Shown: positions 48,892 through 59,078, numbered from the stretch's first letter. The stretch: DNA of 64,000 nucleotides from Pseudomonadota bacterium (GCA_021801255.1 JAJYYH010000001.1:54925-118924); one strand, 5' to 3'. Translations and numbers: made by a program. Notes: generated by a model from the sequence alone, not told the origin.

Positions 48892-49590
48892 ATGGAACAG
48901 CCTTCGGAGATTCTCAGCCTTCCCGGCGGGCCGACGCGGGTCGAGTGGCGGCGCAATGCCCGCGCCCGCCGCGTCAGCCTGCGCATCGACCCGCGCGGCG
49001 GCGCTGTCGTCGTCACCCTGCCCGCCCGCGCCGCCCGCCGCACCGGCATGACGCTCCTGATCAGCCACGCCGACTGGGTCACCGCCCGGCTCAAGGCCCT
49101 GCCCGCCGCCATCCCTCTCGGTCCGGGCGCGGTGATCCCGATCCACGGCATCCCCCATCGCATCCGCCATCTGCCGGCGGGGCGCGGCGGCGCCTGGATC
49201 GAGGGCGAAAGCCTCGCGGTGAGCGGCGAGGCTGATTTTTTGGCGCGCCGTGTAACCGATTTCCTGCGCGCCGAGGCTCGCCGCCGCTTCACCGCGCTCG
49301 CCACCGCCAAGGCCGCCACCGCCGGCTGCGCGGTGCGCCGCGTCAGTGTGCGCGATACCCACAGCCGTTGGGGAAGCTGCGCCCGCGACGGCGCGCTCAG
49401 CTTTAGCTGGCGGCTGGTAATGGCGCCGCCCTTCGTCCAGGACTATGTCGTGGCCCATGAGGTCGCGCATCTCCGCCACATGGACCACGGCTCTCGATTC
49501 TGGGCCCTGGTCGAGGCGTTGACCCCTTTTCGGGCGGCCGGCATGGCCTGGCTTAGGTGCGAGGGCGCGCAGCTTCTGCGTGTCGGCTGA
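48892..49590 (+). CDS. YgjP-like (DUF45) M48-type metalloprotease
   Basis: 232 aa from ATG 48892. The zinc-protease motif HEVAHLRHMDHGSRFW (about residues 185-200) is the H-E-x-x-H of the YgjP/WLM family, with the preceding VRDTHSRWGSCARDGALSFSWRLV block typical of it. The N-terminal half (20-140) is a small basic domain. Function in bacteria is poorly known. It diverges from rpsT. Confidence 0.9.
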   Translation: MEQPSEILSLPGGPTRVEWRRNARARRVSLRIDPRGGAVVVTLPARAARRTGMTLLISHADWVTARLKALPAAIPLGPGAVIPIHGIPHRIRHLPAGRGGAWIEGESLAVSGEADFLARRVTDFLRAEARRRFTALATAKAATAGCAVRRVSVRDTHSRWGSCARDGALSFSWRLVMAPPFVQDYVVAHEVAHLRHMDHGSRFWALVEALTPFRAAGMAWLRCEGAQLLRVG

Positions 49591-49701
49591 CTTGCCCCGC
49601 CACTGCCCGCCAACCCGGCGCGACCTCGCGTTTTTCTGCATTGCCAGCGGGCCCGGGCAGATGAAGATAGGTGCCCGGCAGCGCCCCAGGAGCGCCAGAA
49701 A

Positions 49702-50724
49702 ATGAAAGCCATCGCCTATACGCATGCTCGCCCGATCGACGCTGAAGACGCGCTGATCGAGATCGATCTGCCGGAACCCGCGCCGCATCGCCGCGATCTG
49801 CTGGTCGAGGTCCGTGCCGTCGGCGTCAACCCGGTCGATACCAAGCTCCGCCGTCTCGCCCATCCGCTGGGCGAGCCGCGTGTGCTCGGCTTCGATGCCG
49901 CCGGCATCGTCCGCGCCATCGGCCCCGAGGTGACGCATTTCGGCATCGGCGATGAGGTCTGGTATGCTGGCACGTTGCAGCGGCCGGGCGCCAATGCCGA
50001 GTTTCAGACGGTTGATGAGCGCCTCGTCGGCCACAAGCCGAAGCGCCTCTCCTGGGCCGAGGCGGCGGCCATGCCGCTCACCACCATCACCGCCTGGGAG
50101 ATGCTGTTCGACCGCCTGGCCCTCCCGCGGGGCGCACGAGGGGCTGAAAGCGGGACGGCAAAAACCCTGCTGATCATCGGTGGCGCCGGTGGCGTCGGCT
50201 CGATGGCGATCCAGCTCGCCCGCAGGCTCACCCCGCTCACCGTCATCGCCACCGCGTCGCGCCCGGAGAGCCGGGAATGGTGCCTGAAACTCGGCGCCGA
50301 TCACGTCATCGACTATCGCGCCGACATGCCGGGAGCGCTCGCCGCGCTTGGCGACCGCTTCGCCGACGACATCTTCTGCACCAACGCCACCGACCGGCAT
50401 TGGCCGGCGATCGTGCGCATGATCCGCCCACAGGGCCGCGTCGGCCTGATCGACGACCCCGCGCCGATCGACGTGCGCGAACTCAAGGAGAAATCCGCCT
50501 CGCTGCATTGGGAGGCAATGTTTACCCGCGCCCTCTATGAAACCCCGGACATGAGCGCGCAGCGCGATATCCTTGATGCGGCAGCCCGCCTCGTCGATGA
50601 TGGCGTGCTGGTCACCACGCTCGCCGAGCATTTCGGCCGCATCACTGCGGCCAATCTCATCCGCGCCCACGCGAGGATCGAAACCGGGCTGATGCGCGGC
50701 AAGATCGTGCTGGAAGGTTTTTGA
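49702..50724 (+). CDS. Zinc-type alcohol dehydrogenase-family quinone oxidoreductase
   Basis: 340 aa medium-chain dehydrogenase/reductase. The GroES-like N-terminal domain (1-120: VRAVGVNPVDTKLRR, VLGFDAAGIV) and the Rossmann domain with LIIGGAGGVGSMAIQLAR (about 155-172) are clear. The zinc ligands of true alcohol dehydrogenases are absent, so it is likely an NADPH-dependent quinone or enone reductase despite the family name. The substrate is unknown. Confidence 0.88.
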   Translation: MKAIAYTHARPIDAEDALIEIDLPEPAPHRRDLLVEVRAVGVNPVDTKLRRLAHPLGEPRVLGFDAAGIVRAIGPEVTHFGIGDEVWYAGTLQRPGANAEFQTVDERLVGHKPKRLSWAEAAAMPLTTITAWEMLFDRLALPRGARGAESGTAKTLLIIGGAGGVGSMAIQLARRLTPLTVIATASRPESREWCLKLGADHVIDYRADMPGALAALGDRFADDIFCTNATDRHWPAIVRMIRPQGRVGLIDDPAPIDVRELKEKSASLHWEAMFTRALYETPDMSAQRDILDAAARLVDDGVLVTTLAEHFGRITAANLIRAHARIETGLMRGKIVLEGF

Positions 50725-50735
50725 GCGGCAAGCCC

Positions 50736-50816
50736 GAGAGTTTGAAAAAACATGCCCTCTTGCCCGGGAATCGATCAAAAAAATCAGAGTAAAATTCATT
50801 GATTTTCAGCGCCTGA
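50736..50816. repeat. Dispersed intergenic repeat, copy 3
   Basis: Same ordered blocks as copy 2 (GAGAGTTTG, ATGCCCT, GCCCGGGAATCG, TTGATTTTCA, CTGAC), between the oxidoreductase gene and rpoZ. The middle differs, being AT-rich. Confidence 0.7.
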
Positions 50817-50933
50817 CCTCCCCTGCTCCCCCTGCCCCGCGATCAACCGGGTCGAGGCGAGCGGGGCGTGCTTGATTTCTGGCGACTTTATGCTTAGGTC
50901 CAGGCTCTACCCCTAGCAACGGAGCTGCTCTCC

Positions 50934-51344
50934 ATGGCGCGCGTCACCGTCGAGGATTGCGTCGAAAAAGTCCCCAACCGCTTCGAGCTGGTGCTGTTCG
51001 CGGCCCAGCGTGCGCGTGGCCTGAGCCGCGGCGAGGAGGTGACGCTCGACCGCGACGATGACAAGAACCCGGTGATTGCGCTCCGTGAAATCGCCGAGGG
51101 AACGGTCGATGTCAAAAAACTTGAACTCGATCTCATCGGTTCGCTCGGCCGCGCGCCCGAACCCGAGCCCGCCGACGAGGAGGTGATGGACCTCATTCCG
51201 ACCGATCAGAACATTTTCGGCCTCCAGGACATCTCGGCCGAAGAGGAAGCCGCCAGCCTGCCGGTCGAGGGCGAGGATATCGCGCCGGAAGACCTCGAGG
51301 CGGCGATCGAGGCCGAACTCGCCGGCCGCCCAGCGCGACGCTAG
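50934..51344 (+). CDS. rpoZ: RNA polymerase subunit omega
   Basis: 136 aa. Omega helps assemble RNA polymerase and is involved in ppGpp binding. The N-terminal core [35 protein letters not shown] and [12 protein letters not shown] is conserved. The C-terminal 70 residues are acidic and longer than in enterobacteria, as usual in alphaproteobacteria. A weak promoter TTGATT with CTTAGG lies 50 bp upstream. Next gene is the ppGpp enzyme rel. Confidence 0.96.
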   Translation: MARVTVEDCVEKVPNRFELVLFAAQRARGLSRGEEVTLDRDDDKNPVIALREIAEGTVDVKKLELDLIGSLGRAPEPEPADEEVMDLIPTDQNIFGLQDISAEEEAASLPVEGEDIAPEDLEAAIEAELAGRPARR

Positions 51345-51378
51345 GCGGGAATGCCAGGCAGGGAGATCGTCAGGATCA

Positions 51379-53649
51379 ATGGCAACGGGCGCCGGCGGCC
51401 ATGTTCTTCCGGAGCCCCGGCGGCTGCCGGAGGGGGTTCTCTCGCCGGCCGCACCGACCCGCAAGCAGCCCGCAACGGAACTCGCTGCCCGCGTCACCCG
51501 CTATGACCCCAAGGCTGATGCCGCGCTGATCCTGCGCGCCTATGAGCTTGCCGAGGCCGCCCATGCCGGCCAACTCCGCGACAATGGCGCTCCCTATATC
51601 GTCCATCCCCTGGCGGTCGCCAACATCCTCGCCGGCTACAAGCTCGATATCGGCAGCATCGTCACCGCGCTGCTGCACGACGTCATCGAGGATACCAAGA
51701 TCTCGCTGCCCGAGATCACCCGCCAGTTCGGCGCCGATATCGCCGGCCTCGTCGATGGCGTGACCAAGCTCACCCGGCTCGAGCTGCAATCGGATCGCAC
51801 CAAGCAGGCGGAAAATTTCCGCAAATTGGTGCTGGCCATGAGCCGCGATATCCGCGTTCTTCTGGTTAAGCTCGCCGACCGGCTGCACAACATGCGCACG
51901 CTGCATTTCGTGCAAGACCCCGAACGCCGCCGCCGTATCGCACGCGAGACCATGGAGATCTATGCCCCGCTCGCCGAACGCATCGGCATGGACGCGGTCA
52001 AAACCGAATTGCAAACCCTGGCCTTCGCCCAGCTCGACCCCGAAGCGTTCGAGACCATCCAGGCGCGCCTCAACTTTCTGCGTGGGCAGGGGGCCGATGT
52101 CATCGAGGAAGTTCGCGCCGAACTGCGCAACGTCTGCGAGGCCGCCGGCGTGCCGGTACTCGAGGTGACGGGGCGGGAAAAATCGCCCTATTCGATCTGG
52201 GAGAAGATGCAGCGGCGCAAGATCAGCTTCGAGCAGCTCTCCGACATCATGGCGTTTCGCATCGTCGTGCCGACGCGGGAAGCCTGCTACGCGGCGCTCG
52301 GCGCGGTGCATGCCGCCTATCCGGTGATCGCCGGGCGCTTCAAGGATTATATCTCGACGCCGAAATCAAACATGTACCAAAGTGTCCATACCGGCGTCAC
52401 GCTGCGCCATCCGCGCAACCAGAAAATCGAGGTGCAGATCCGCACCCGCGCCATGCACGACATCGCCGAGAATGGCGTCGCCACCCACTGGGCCTACAAG
52501 GCCGCCGGCAGCGCCGATCCCGCCAATCTCCAGGAAGTGCAGAAATTCCGCTGGGTGCAGGATCTCCTGGAAATTCTCGAAAACTCCAGCGCCCCCGACG
52601 AATTTCTCGAAAACACCAAACTCGAACTCTACGAGGACCAGGTCTTCTGCTTCACCCCCAAGGGCCAGCTCATCCCGCTGCCGCGCGGCGCGACGCCGGT
52701 CGATTTCGCCTATGCCGTGCACAGCCAGGTCGGCGATACCTGTGTCGGCGCCAAGGTCAATGGCCGCCTCGTGCCGCTCCGCCACCAGGTGCAGAACGGC
52801 GACCAGATCGAGATCATGACGGCGCGCGGCGGCACGCCCTCGCCACAATGGGAGCGCTTCTGCGTCACCGGCAAGGCGCGCGCGCGCATCCGCCGCTTCG
52901 TGCACCAGCAACAGCGCCAGCAGCACCGCGACGAGGGCCACGCCATGCTCGCTCGCGCCTTCCGCCAGGAAGGCGTCGATGGCAGCGACAAGGTGCTGGA
53001 GGGCACGCTCAAGTCGCTCAAGCAGACCACCCTCGAAGACCTCTTCGTCGCCGTCGGCGCCGGCACCATCGGGCCCAAGGAAGTCGTCCACGCGGCCTAT
53101 CCCGAACTCCGCCAGACGTCGCGTGCGCCTCGCGTCCTGCCCGGCTTCGCCGCCCGCCCTGCCAAGAGCACCGCGGAAAAAGCCGATCGCGGCATGGTCA
53201 TCACCGGGCTGATCTCAGGCATGGCGGTGCACTATGCCGGCTGCTGTCACCCGCTACCGGGCGACCCGATCGTCGGCATCGTCTCCACCGGCCGCGGCGT
53301 CACCATCCACACCCGCAGTTGCGCGACCCTCGATTCGTTTGCCGCCACGCCCGAACGCTTCATTGATGTCGATTGGGATCTCGCCGCCCTCGGGCGCGAG
53401 AAGAACGGTCAACATATCGGGCGGGTCAGCGTCATCACCGCCAACGAGCCGGGAGCGCTCGCCGGGCTCGCCAACGCCATTGCCAAACACGAGGGCGCCA
53501 TCGCCAATCTCCGCATGGTCCATCGCCAACAGGATTTCTGCGAGATCTTGGTTGATATCGAAGTGCGCGATCTGCGCCATCTCTCCCATGTCATCGCGGG
53601 GCTCCGCGCGACCCAAGGGATCTCCGAGGTCGAACGGGCCCGCGGATGA
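51379..53649 (+). CDS. rel: Bifunctional (p)ppGpp synthetase/hydrolase
   Basis: 756 aa. It makes and degrades the alarmone (p)ppGpp. The hydrolase HD site is intact (H62, HP at about 76, H100-D101 in LLHDVIEDT). The synthetase region contains [19 protein letters not shown] and [20 protein letters not shown]. Next come TGS ([24 protein letters not shown]), a zinc-finger-like [12 protein letters not shown] block, and ACT ([17 protein letters not shown]). The first 40 residues are an extra basic extension. It overlaps acpS by ATGA. Confidence 0.96.
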   Translation: MATGAGGHVLPEPRRLPEGVLSPAAPTRKQPATELAARVTRYDPKADAALILRAYELAEAAHAGQLRDNGAPYIVHPLAVANILAGYKLDIGSIVTALLHDVIEDTKISLPEITRQFGADIAGLVDGVTKLTRLELQSDRTKQAENFRKLVLAMSRDIRVLLVKLADRLHNMRTLHFVQDPERRRRIARETMEIYAPLAERIGMDAVKTELQTLAFAQLDPEAFETIQARLNFLRGQGADVIEEVRAELRNVCEAAGVPVLEVTGREKSPYSIWEKMQRRKISFEQLSDIMAFRIVVPTREACYAALGAVHAAYPVIAGRFKDYISTPKSNMYQSVHTGVTLRHPRNQKIEVQIRTRAMHDIAENGVATHWAYKAAGSADPANLQEVQKFRWVQDLLEILENSSAPDEFLENTKLELYEDQVFCFTPKGQLIPLPRGATPVDFAYAVHSQVGDTCVGAKVNGRLVPLRHQVQNGDQIEIMTARGGTPSPQWERFCVTGKARARIRRFVHQQQRQQHRDEGHAMLARAFRQEGVDGSDKVLEGTLKSLKQTTLEDLFVAVGAGTIGPKEVVHAAYPELRQTSRAPRVLPGFAARPAKSTAEKADRGMVITGLISGMAVHYAGCCHPLPGDPIVGIVSTGRGVTIHTRSCATLDSFAATPERFIDVDWDLAALGREKNGQHIGRVSVITANEPGALAGLANAIAKHEGAIANLRMVHRQQDFCEILVDIEVRDLRHLSHVIAGLRATQGISEVERARG

Positions 53650-54068
53650 ACGGGTTGATCCTCGGCCTCGGCGCCGATCTCTGCGACATCCGCCGTATCG
53701 AGGCGGTGCTCGCCCGGCATGGTGAGCGTTTCATCCATCGCGTTTTCACCGCCGCCGAACGTGCCCGCGCCGAGCGGCGCGCGGGGAAACTCCGCGCCGC
53801 GACGTACGCCAAGCGCTTCGCCGCCAAGGAGGCTTGCGCCAAGGCGCTCGGCACCGGGTTTCGCCGGGGCGTGTTCATGACCGATCTCGGCGTCATCAAC
53901 CTGGCCTCGGGGCAGCCGAGCCTCTGCCTCCAGGGCGGCGCCGCGCAGCGCCTGGCCGCCCTCACCCCTTCCGGCATGACGGCCGAGATCGCCCTCACCA
54001 TGACCGACGAATATCCCTATGCCTTCGCCCAGGTCATTTTCTCGGCCCGGCCCTACCCGGGGGATTAG
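53646..54068 (+). CDS. acpS: Holo-[acyl-carrier-protein] synthase
   Basis: 140 aa. AcpS transfers the phosphopantetheine arm of CoA to acyl carrier protein. The metal and CoA residues are in [18 protein letters not shown] (D11, D14 region) and [16 protein letters not shown]. It is coupled to rel by ATGA, a common alphaproteobacterial pairing near rpoZ. Confidence 0.95.
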   Translation: MNGLILGLGADLCDIRRIEAVLARHGERFIHRVFTAAERARAERRAGKLRAATYAKRFAAKEACAKALGTGFRRGVFMTDLGVINLASGQPSLCLQGGAAQRLAALTPSGMTAEIALTMTDEYPYAFAQVIFSARPYPGD

Positions 54069-54161
54069 GCGGCGTCGCGGATGAGGGCGGGAGGATAGAG
54101 AGACTGGCCAAGCCCGCGCCGCCGCCGCAGAATGGCGGGAGAACAGCACGGGGGGGATCGC

Positions 54162-55544
54162 ATGGCCGAGGCCGATATCGCCGCTATTACCGCGCGGCTT
54201 GACCGGCTGCCGGCCACGCGCGGCATCTGGCATCTGGTGGCGTTGCTCTCGATCGGCGGCGCCTTCGAGTTCTACGATCTCTTTTTCACCGGCTATGTCG
54301 TGCCGGGCCTGGTGCGGGACGGGTTGCTCGCGCATGTCCGGGTCGGGATTTTCACCGGTCCCGCCGCCTTCGTCGCCGCGACCTTCGGTGGGTTGTTCAT
54401 CGGCACTATCGCCTTCGGTTTCATCGCCGATCGCTTCGGCCGCCGCCCGATTTTCACTTTTTCCCTGCTCTGGTACAGCCTGTCCACGGCGATCATGGCC
54501 TTTCAGCACACGGCATCCGGGCTGCTCATCTGGCGCCTCGTCGCCGGCCTCGGCATCGGCGTCGAGCTGGTGACCATCGACACCTATCTCGCCGAGCTGG
54601 TGCCCAAGGATCTGCGCGGGCGAGCTTTTGCCGTCAATCAGATGGTGCAATTTTCGGTGGTGCCGATCGTGGCGCTGCTGGCCTGGCAATTGGTGCCGCG
54701 CACGGTGGGAGGGATGGCGGGCTGGCGTGTGGTCGTGCTGATCGGCGCCTCGGGGGCGCTGTTCGTGTGGTTTCTCCGCCGCGGCCTGCCCGAAAGCCCG
54801 CGCTGGCTCGCCCAGCATGGCCGAATCGCGGAGGCCGAGCGCATCACCGCGCGCATCGAGGCCAGGGTGCGAGCCGATCTCGCGGGCGCGGCCCTGCCCC
54901 CCCTGCTCGCCGCCGCCGCGCCCGAACACGTGGCCAAAGGCGCGTTCATTGAAATCTGGCGCCCGCCCTATCGTGGCCGCACGATCATGCTGATGGTCTT
55001 CCAGTTTTTCCAGACGATCGGGTTTTATGGCTTCGCGAGCTGGGTGCCGACACTGATCGCCGAGCGGGGCATCCATTTGCAAGGCAGCCTGCTCTATTCT
55101 TTCATCATCGCGCTGGCCAATCCTTTCGGGCCGATGATCGCCATCGCCTTCGCCGACCGCATCGAGCGCAAATGGCAGATCGTCGGCGCCGCCCTCGGCA
55201 TCGCGCTCGCCGGGCTCGCCTTCAGCGTGCAGCGCCAGGTGCCGGCGCTGATTTTCTGCGGCGTTGTGCTCACGCTTTGCGCGAACGTGCTCTCTTTTGC
55301 TTTTCACGCCTATCAGAGCGAGCTTTATCCCACCCGCATCCGCGCCCGCGCCGTGGGCTTCGTCTATTCCTGGAGCCGGCTTTCGGCGGTGCTGGTGAGC
55401 TTCATGATTGCCTTCCTGCTGCAATGGGGCGGGGTCGCGGCGGTGTTCGTGTTCATCGCCGGCGCGATGGCGATGGTCATCATCGCCATCGGCGGCTTCG
55501 GGCCAGCGACCAACGGGCGGCAATTGGAAGCGATTTCGGAATGA
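54162..55544 (+). CDS. MFS transporter, sugar- or aromatic-acid:H+ symporter type
   Basis: 460 aa from ATG 54162 with GGGGGG upstream; 54132 is an alternative. Twelve hydrophobic segments are seen. The family-A motif is GFIADRFGRRPIF (about 90), and the helix-1 segment GGAFEFYDLFFTGYVVPGL resembles sialate and metabolite:H+ symporters (MhpT/SiaT-like). Helix 4-5 has RLVAGLGIGVELVTIDTYLAELVP. The substrate is unknown. It diverges in role from neighbours and ends 60 bp before the convergent DsrE-like gene. Confidence 0.9.
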   Translation: MAEADIAAITARLDRLPATRGIWHLVALLSIGGAFEFYDLFFTGYVVPGLVRDGLLAHVRVGIFTGPAAFVAATFGGLFIGTIAFGFIADRFGRRPIFTFSLLWYSLSTAIMAFQHTASGLLIWRLVAGLGIGVELVTIDTYLAELVPKDLRGRAFAVNQMVQFSVVPIVALLAWQLVPRTVGGMAGWRVVVLIGASGALFVWFLRRGLPESPRWLAQHGRIAEAERITARIEARVRADLAGAALPPLLAAAAPEHVAKGAFIEIWRPPYRGRTIMLMVFQFFQTIGFYGFASWVPTLIAERGIHLQGSLLYSFIIALANPFGPMIAIAFADRIERKWQIVGAALGIALAGLAFSVQRQVPALIFCGVVLTLCANVLSFAFHAYQSELYPTRIRARAVGFVYSWSRLSAVLVSFMIAFLLQWGGVAAVFVFIAGAMAMVIIAIGGFGPATNGRQLEAISE

Positions 55545-55604
55545 ACTCGCGCAACGCCCCGGCGTCGCGCGCGGCGCCGGGGCGCAGTGTCCGTGGGGTG
55601 GCTA

Positions 55605-56075
55605 TCAGGGATGGATGTAAAGATAGCCCATGCCCTCGAGCCGGGTGATCTCGGCAACCCCGCTCGGCACCAGATCGGCCTCCTTGACGCCGTAGAGCGT
55701 ATGCCAGTCGATGTGCCGCTCGGCGAGCGTACGCTGGCAGATCAGGAACTTCACGCCATCGGCCTTCAGCGCGTCGATGCGCTCGGCAAGGTCGTGATCC
55801 TGGTTGGCAAGCTGGAACAACACCAGCCCATCGCCATGATCAACGACTCGGACCTGGATATGGTTCTTGCCCACCGCGTTGACGTGGTTCCTGATATTGG
55901 TCAAGAGCTTGCGGAAATAGGCGGCATTGTCGGGAGCGCCGCCATTGTTGTGATAAACAACTTTCTGGTCGGTGTAATATCCAGGAGGCACGCCCGGGGC
56001 CTGGGCGCGCGCCGCCCCGATCGCCATGACCGCACCGAAAGTCGCGAGCAGCAGGGTTCTTAGGATATATCGCAA
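55605..56075 (-). CDS. Exported DsrE-family-like protein
   Basis: 156 aa if translation starts at TTG 56075, which has GGAGAG 8 nt upstream; a longer frame to 56123 begins with GTG. The first 22 residues form a signal peptide (ILRTLLLATFGAVMAIGAARA). The rest resembles DsrE/DsrF-type proteins: VRVVDHGDGLVLF, then VKFLICQRTLAERHID (with the conserved Cys), then VPSGVAEITRLEGMGYLYI. These bind sulfur on cysteine. Part of a minus-strand trio with TauE/SafE and DUF442 genes. Confidence 0.78.
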   Translation of the reverse strand: MRYILRTLLLATFGAVMAIGAARAQAPGVPPGYYTDQKVVYHNNGGAPDNAAYFRKLLTNIRNHVNAVGKNHIQVRVVDHGDGLVLFQLANQDHDLAERIDALKADGVKFLICQRTLAERHIDWHTLYGVKEADLVPSGVAEITRLEGMGYLYIHP

Positions 56076-56195
56076 GACATTCTCTCCATCTTGTTCGTGA
56101 AGCTGACCAGCCAAACAAGGCACGAAAACCCCGCTTTTTCAAATGCAAGCTTGCGCTCTAATCAATCGCCTTGAACGATTGATTTTGCCGGATCG

Positions 56196-56993
56196 TCACA
56201 CCCAGCCGGCAAGACCGGCGGAGCGGTAGAGCAGATAGCAGGCGACGGCAAAAACGATCGCGGCAAACACGCGGTTGAGGGCGGCGCGGCGCGGCGCCAG
56301 CTTCTTGGCGAGACGCAAGCCAAACCAGCCGCCGGCCAGTCCGCCGAGGATAAATTCCCCGGCGACGCCCCAGGCGACGAAGCCTGAGAGGGCATAATTC
56401 ACCGCCGCCGTCAGGCCAAAAACGCCCACCGACAGCAGCGAGGAACCCACCGCCTCGATCATGCTGAGTGGGGTCGCGAACAGCAGCCCGGGGACGATCA
56501 AAAACCCGCCGCCGATGCCGAAAAATCCGGCCAGCATGCCGGCGGCGAGACCGACAAGGACGATGCGCACGCTGCTCGCCCGCATCGCGCGTTGCTCCGG
56601 CGGCACCACGCGGCGCGGCCGCAGCGTTAGACCGGCGACCACGAACATCAACACCGCGAACAGCGCGAGCAGCTTCTCGCCATTGATCGCCTTGCCGAGC
56701 GAGGAACCGGCCGCCGCCCCCGCGACGCCGGCCGCGGCAAAAATCGCAGCGGCGCGCCAGCGCACATGCCCGGCGCGGGCATGGCCCGCGAGATTGGCGA
56801 AGGCATTGAAGGAGACCGCGAGTGCGCCAGTGCCAATCGCCTGATGCGGTGGCAATCCGACCACGGTGAGCAGCAAGGGCGTCGCCAGGATCGACCCGCC
56901 GCCGCCGATCAGCCCGAGCACGAAGCCCACGACCGAGCCCGACAGGATCGCCAGAACCGGCTCTCCCCAGGAGAGCACGCTCCCCGAGATCAC
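56196..56993 (-). CDS. TauE/SafE-family sulfite exporter-like permease
   Basis: 265 aa from the GTG at 56993. Eight or so membrane helices contain the repeated Gly motifs GLIGGGGSILATPLLL and GFFGIGGGFLIVPGLL of the family, which moves sulfite or sulfonates across the membrane. Upstream extension would overlap the DUF442 gene. The start is therefore 20 bp after that gene's stop, so they are probably cotranscribed. Confidence 0.9.
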   Translation of the reverse strand: MISGSVLSWGEPVLAILSGSVVGFVLGLIGGGGSILATPLLLTVVGLPPHQAIGTGALAVSFNAFANLAGHARAGHVRWRAAAIFAAAGVAGAAAGSSLGKAINGEKLLALFAVLMFVVAGLTLRPRRVVPPEQRAMRASSVRIVLVGLAAGMLAGFFGIGGGFLIVPGLLFATPLSMIEAVGSSLLSVGVFGLTAAVNYALSGFVAWGVAGEFILGGLAGGWFGLRLAKKLAPRRAALNRVFAAIVFAVACYLLYRSAGLAGWV

Positions 56994-57012
56994 AACGCCG
57001 ACGGCACCCCGC

Positions 57013-57459
57013 TCAGCGCTTCGCGCTCTGGGAATGCCGTTGGCTGTGGTGATGCACCACCGCGGGAGGGACGTCGAAGCCATGCTTGGCAACGGCGGCG
57101 CAGGCCTCATCGACGCTCATCCGTCCGGCTTTCACCTCGCTCAGCGCCCAGAGCAGCGCCGAGCGCGTTCCGGAACGGCAATGGGCATGCACCCTCCCCT
57201 CGGCCTTTTCCAACACGGCCGCGAAGCGCTCAATCGCCTCCGGCGAGATGTCCTTCATGGTCAAGGGGATATGATGATAGTCCATGCCGTGTTGCTGGGC
57301 CAGGGCGGCGGCGGCGGCGGCGGTCATCTGGCCAGCATCCTCGCCGTCGGGGCGATTGTTGATGACCGTGCGCACGCCACCCTTGGCGAGTTCGGAAAAA
57401 TCCTCATGGGTCAACTGCGTCGAGACGCTGAGCTTGTGGTTGAGATGTTTGGGCTGCAT
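57013..57459 (-). CDS. DUF442/TIGR01244-type sulfur transferase
   Basis: 148 aa. A dual-specificity-phosphatase-like fold with the loop HCRSGTRSALLW (about 93-104) and the block VRTVINNRPDGEDAGQ is characteristic. Such domains accompany persulfide dioxygenases and sulfite exporters and act as sulfur transferases with the active Cys. The C-terminus is His-rich (VVHHHSQRH). Context with TauE/SafE and the DsrE-like gene suggests sulfide or sulfite handling. Confidence 0.88.
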   Translation of the reverse strand: MQPKHLNHKLSVSTQLTHEDFSELAKGGVRTVINNRPDGEDAGQMTAAAAAALAQQHGMDYHHIPLTMKDISPEAIERFAAVLEKAEGRVHAHCRSGTRSALLWALSEVKAGRMSVDEACAAVAKHGFDVPPAVVHHHSQRHSQSAKR

Positions 57460-57597
57460 CGGGATGGTCCCCTGGGGTCACGGTTTTTGGCGCACGGCCG
57501 AATGGGGGATCATGCCGGGCGGCGGGCGCGCCGTAAAGCGCCCGGAAGGCGCCCTATCGTACGCGCCAATGTGACAGCGAATTCATTCAATCGAGGC

Positions 57598-57626
57598 TTG
57601 ATCGCGCAAACGAACCGCCCATAACT
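57598..57626 (+). promoter_or_regulatory. Probable promoter of the RTX-like gene
   Basis: TTGATC (57598-57603), 17-nt spacer, ATAACT (57621-57626), about 40 nt before the ATG. AAGGAA serves as ribosome binding site. Confidence 0.45.
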
Positions 57627-57665
57627 CGGCAAGCTCTGACTCAAGCTGAAGCAAGGAAACCGAGC

Positions 57666-59078
57666 ATGTCCGCGTACGTCGACGGCAACAATCTTGTCAT
57701 TCCGTATAGCAATAATAATCCGAACGACACAGTTGTTATTCCGTTCCCGAACGCCAATTCGGCGAATTATGTCGGAGCGAATTTCGCCGGCCCGATCGAA
57801 ACCTATGCGCCGGGGATCCAGGTATCGCAATACATTACCGCCCCGAGCCAGATCGCGCTTGGCCTGGCCAATCCGTCAGCGCCGACCGCCCTCTTCGTGC
57901 AGTTTTCCGACACATCGCAAGCCACCCTCGATCTCACGAACCAAAATGCCTACGCGGTGGTCAATGCCAGCACCGTGCCGGTCACCCTGAACGATAGCGA
58001 TAACGCGCTGCAATCGATCATTTCCGGCACCGGCGGCATGACGCTCTACGCCGCCGGTGCCAATGGCGCGGCGGCCTTCGCGGGCGGCGAGAATATCGTC
58101 ACCGGCGGCACTACCGGCGTCGAGAACTGGTATTTTGATTTCGAGGGGGGCACCAATACGATCAGCGCCGGCGCCGGCAACGACACCATCACCGGCGGCC
58201 CCAACACCAATTTGATGTTCCTCGGCAGTGGCAACGATACCGTCTATTCCGAAGGCCTGGACACCATCGTTGGTGATACTGGGGCAGACACCATCAACGC
58301 CGTCGGTCAGGCCCTCGCCTTCAACAATTCCGCCAGCATGGTGTTCATCAACACCAATATCGGCAGCCTCGTCGGCTCCAGCACGATCATCGGCGGCTCA
58401 GGCGCGCTTAGCGTGTTCGGCGGCATCGGCGAGGTCACGGTGTTCGGCGGTTCGGCCAATAACGAGTTCATGCTCGGCGGCACCGGCAACGTCGATGCCC
58501 TGATCGGTGGCACCGGCAGCGCGAGCATTTTTGGCGCTGGCCATTACAACTATCTCGCCTCCGGTACCACCGGCGCCGACACCATCGTTTCCGCCCCCAG
58601 CGGCACCAGTTACATGTTTGGCAACCCCACGGCGACCGATAACGTGTTTGGTGGCGAGCCCAATGCGACCAATGCCACCGACATCGTCGTCCCGGTTGCT
58701 GGCGTGAACACCATCTTCGGAGGTGATGGCAGCAGCGATACCACCGACGTTTTCACCGCTCAGTCGAGCGATTTGATCTGGGGCGATCAAGGTGTGTTGT
58801 TCGTCCAGCAGGGCAGCGGCACCAATACCGTCTATGATAGCAGCAAATTCACCTTGTTTGGTTTCGTCAATGGTCAAGCCGGGGGCAACCTCGATATCTA
58901 TGACTTCAACCCGCTCAACGCCGCCTTCACCCTCGACGGCTATGCCAGCGGCACCGCCGCCAATGCAGTGAGCAGCGCCACCGTGAGCAACGGCTCAACG
59001 ACCTTCACGCTCCCCGACAACACCCATGTAACGTTGGAAGGCTACACGGGTGGGCTCACCCACGCCTCCTTCGTCTAG
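57666..59078 (+). CDS. RTX-like secreted calcium-binding protein
   Basis: 470 aa. The N-terminal 120 residues are Asn/Pro-rich with no signal peptide. From about 155 to 400 it is Gly/Asp/Asn/Thr-rich, with RTX-like nonapeptide units such as GGTNTISAGAGNDTITGG and LGSGNDTV, which form a calcium-binding beta-roll. The C-terminus ends in hydrophobic ASFV, common in type I secretion substrates. No type I transporter is nearby. It stands alone, and its Asn/Thr content is unlike its neighbours. Confidence 0.82.
   Translation: MSAYVDGNNLVIPYSNNNPNDTVVIPFPNANSANYVGANFAGPIETYAPGIQVSQYITAPSQIALGLANPSAPTALFVQFSDTSQATLDLTNQNAYAVVNASTVPVTLNDSDNALQSIISGTGGMTLYAAGANGAAAFAGGENIVTGGTTGVENWYFDFEGGTNTISAGAGNDTITGGPNTNLMFLGSGNDTVYSEGLDTIVGDTGADTINAVGQALAFNNSASMVFINTNIGSLVGSSTIIGGSGALSVFGGIGEVTVFGGSANNEFMLGGTGNVDALIGGTGSASIFGAGHYNYLASGTTGADTIVSAPSGTSYMFGNPTATDNVFGGEPNATNATDIVVPVAGVNTIFGGDGSSDTTDVFTAQSSDLIWGDQGVLFVQQGSGTNTVYDSSKFTLFGFVNGQAGGNLDIYDFNPLNAAFTLDGYASGTAANAVSSATVSNGSTTFTLPDNTHVTLEGYTGGLTHASFV

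Noticed and set aside
48820..50799. 659-aa minus-strand frame opposite the metalloprotease and oxidoreductase genes
   Set aside because: No domain seen; both plus-strand genes have catalytic motifs.
53409..55523. 704-aa minus-strand frame opposite acpS and the MFS gene
   Set aside because: Shadow frame with no family.
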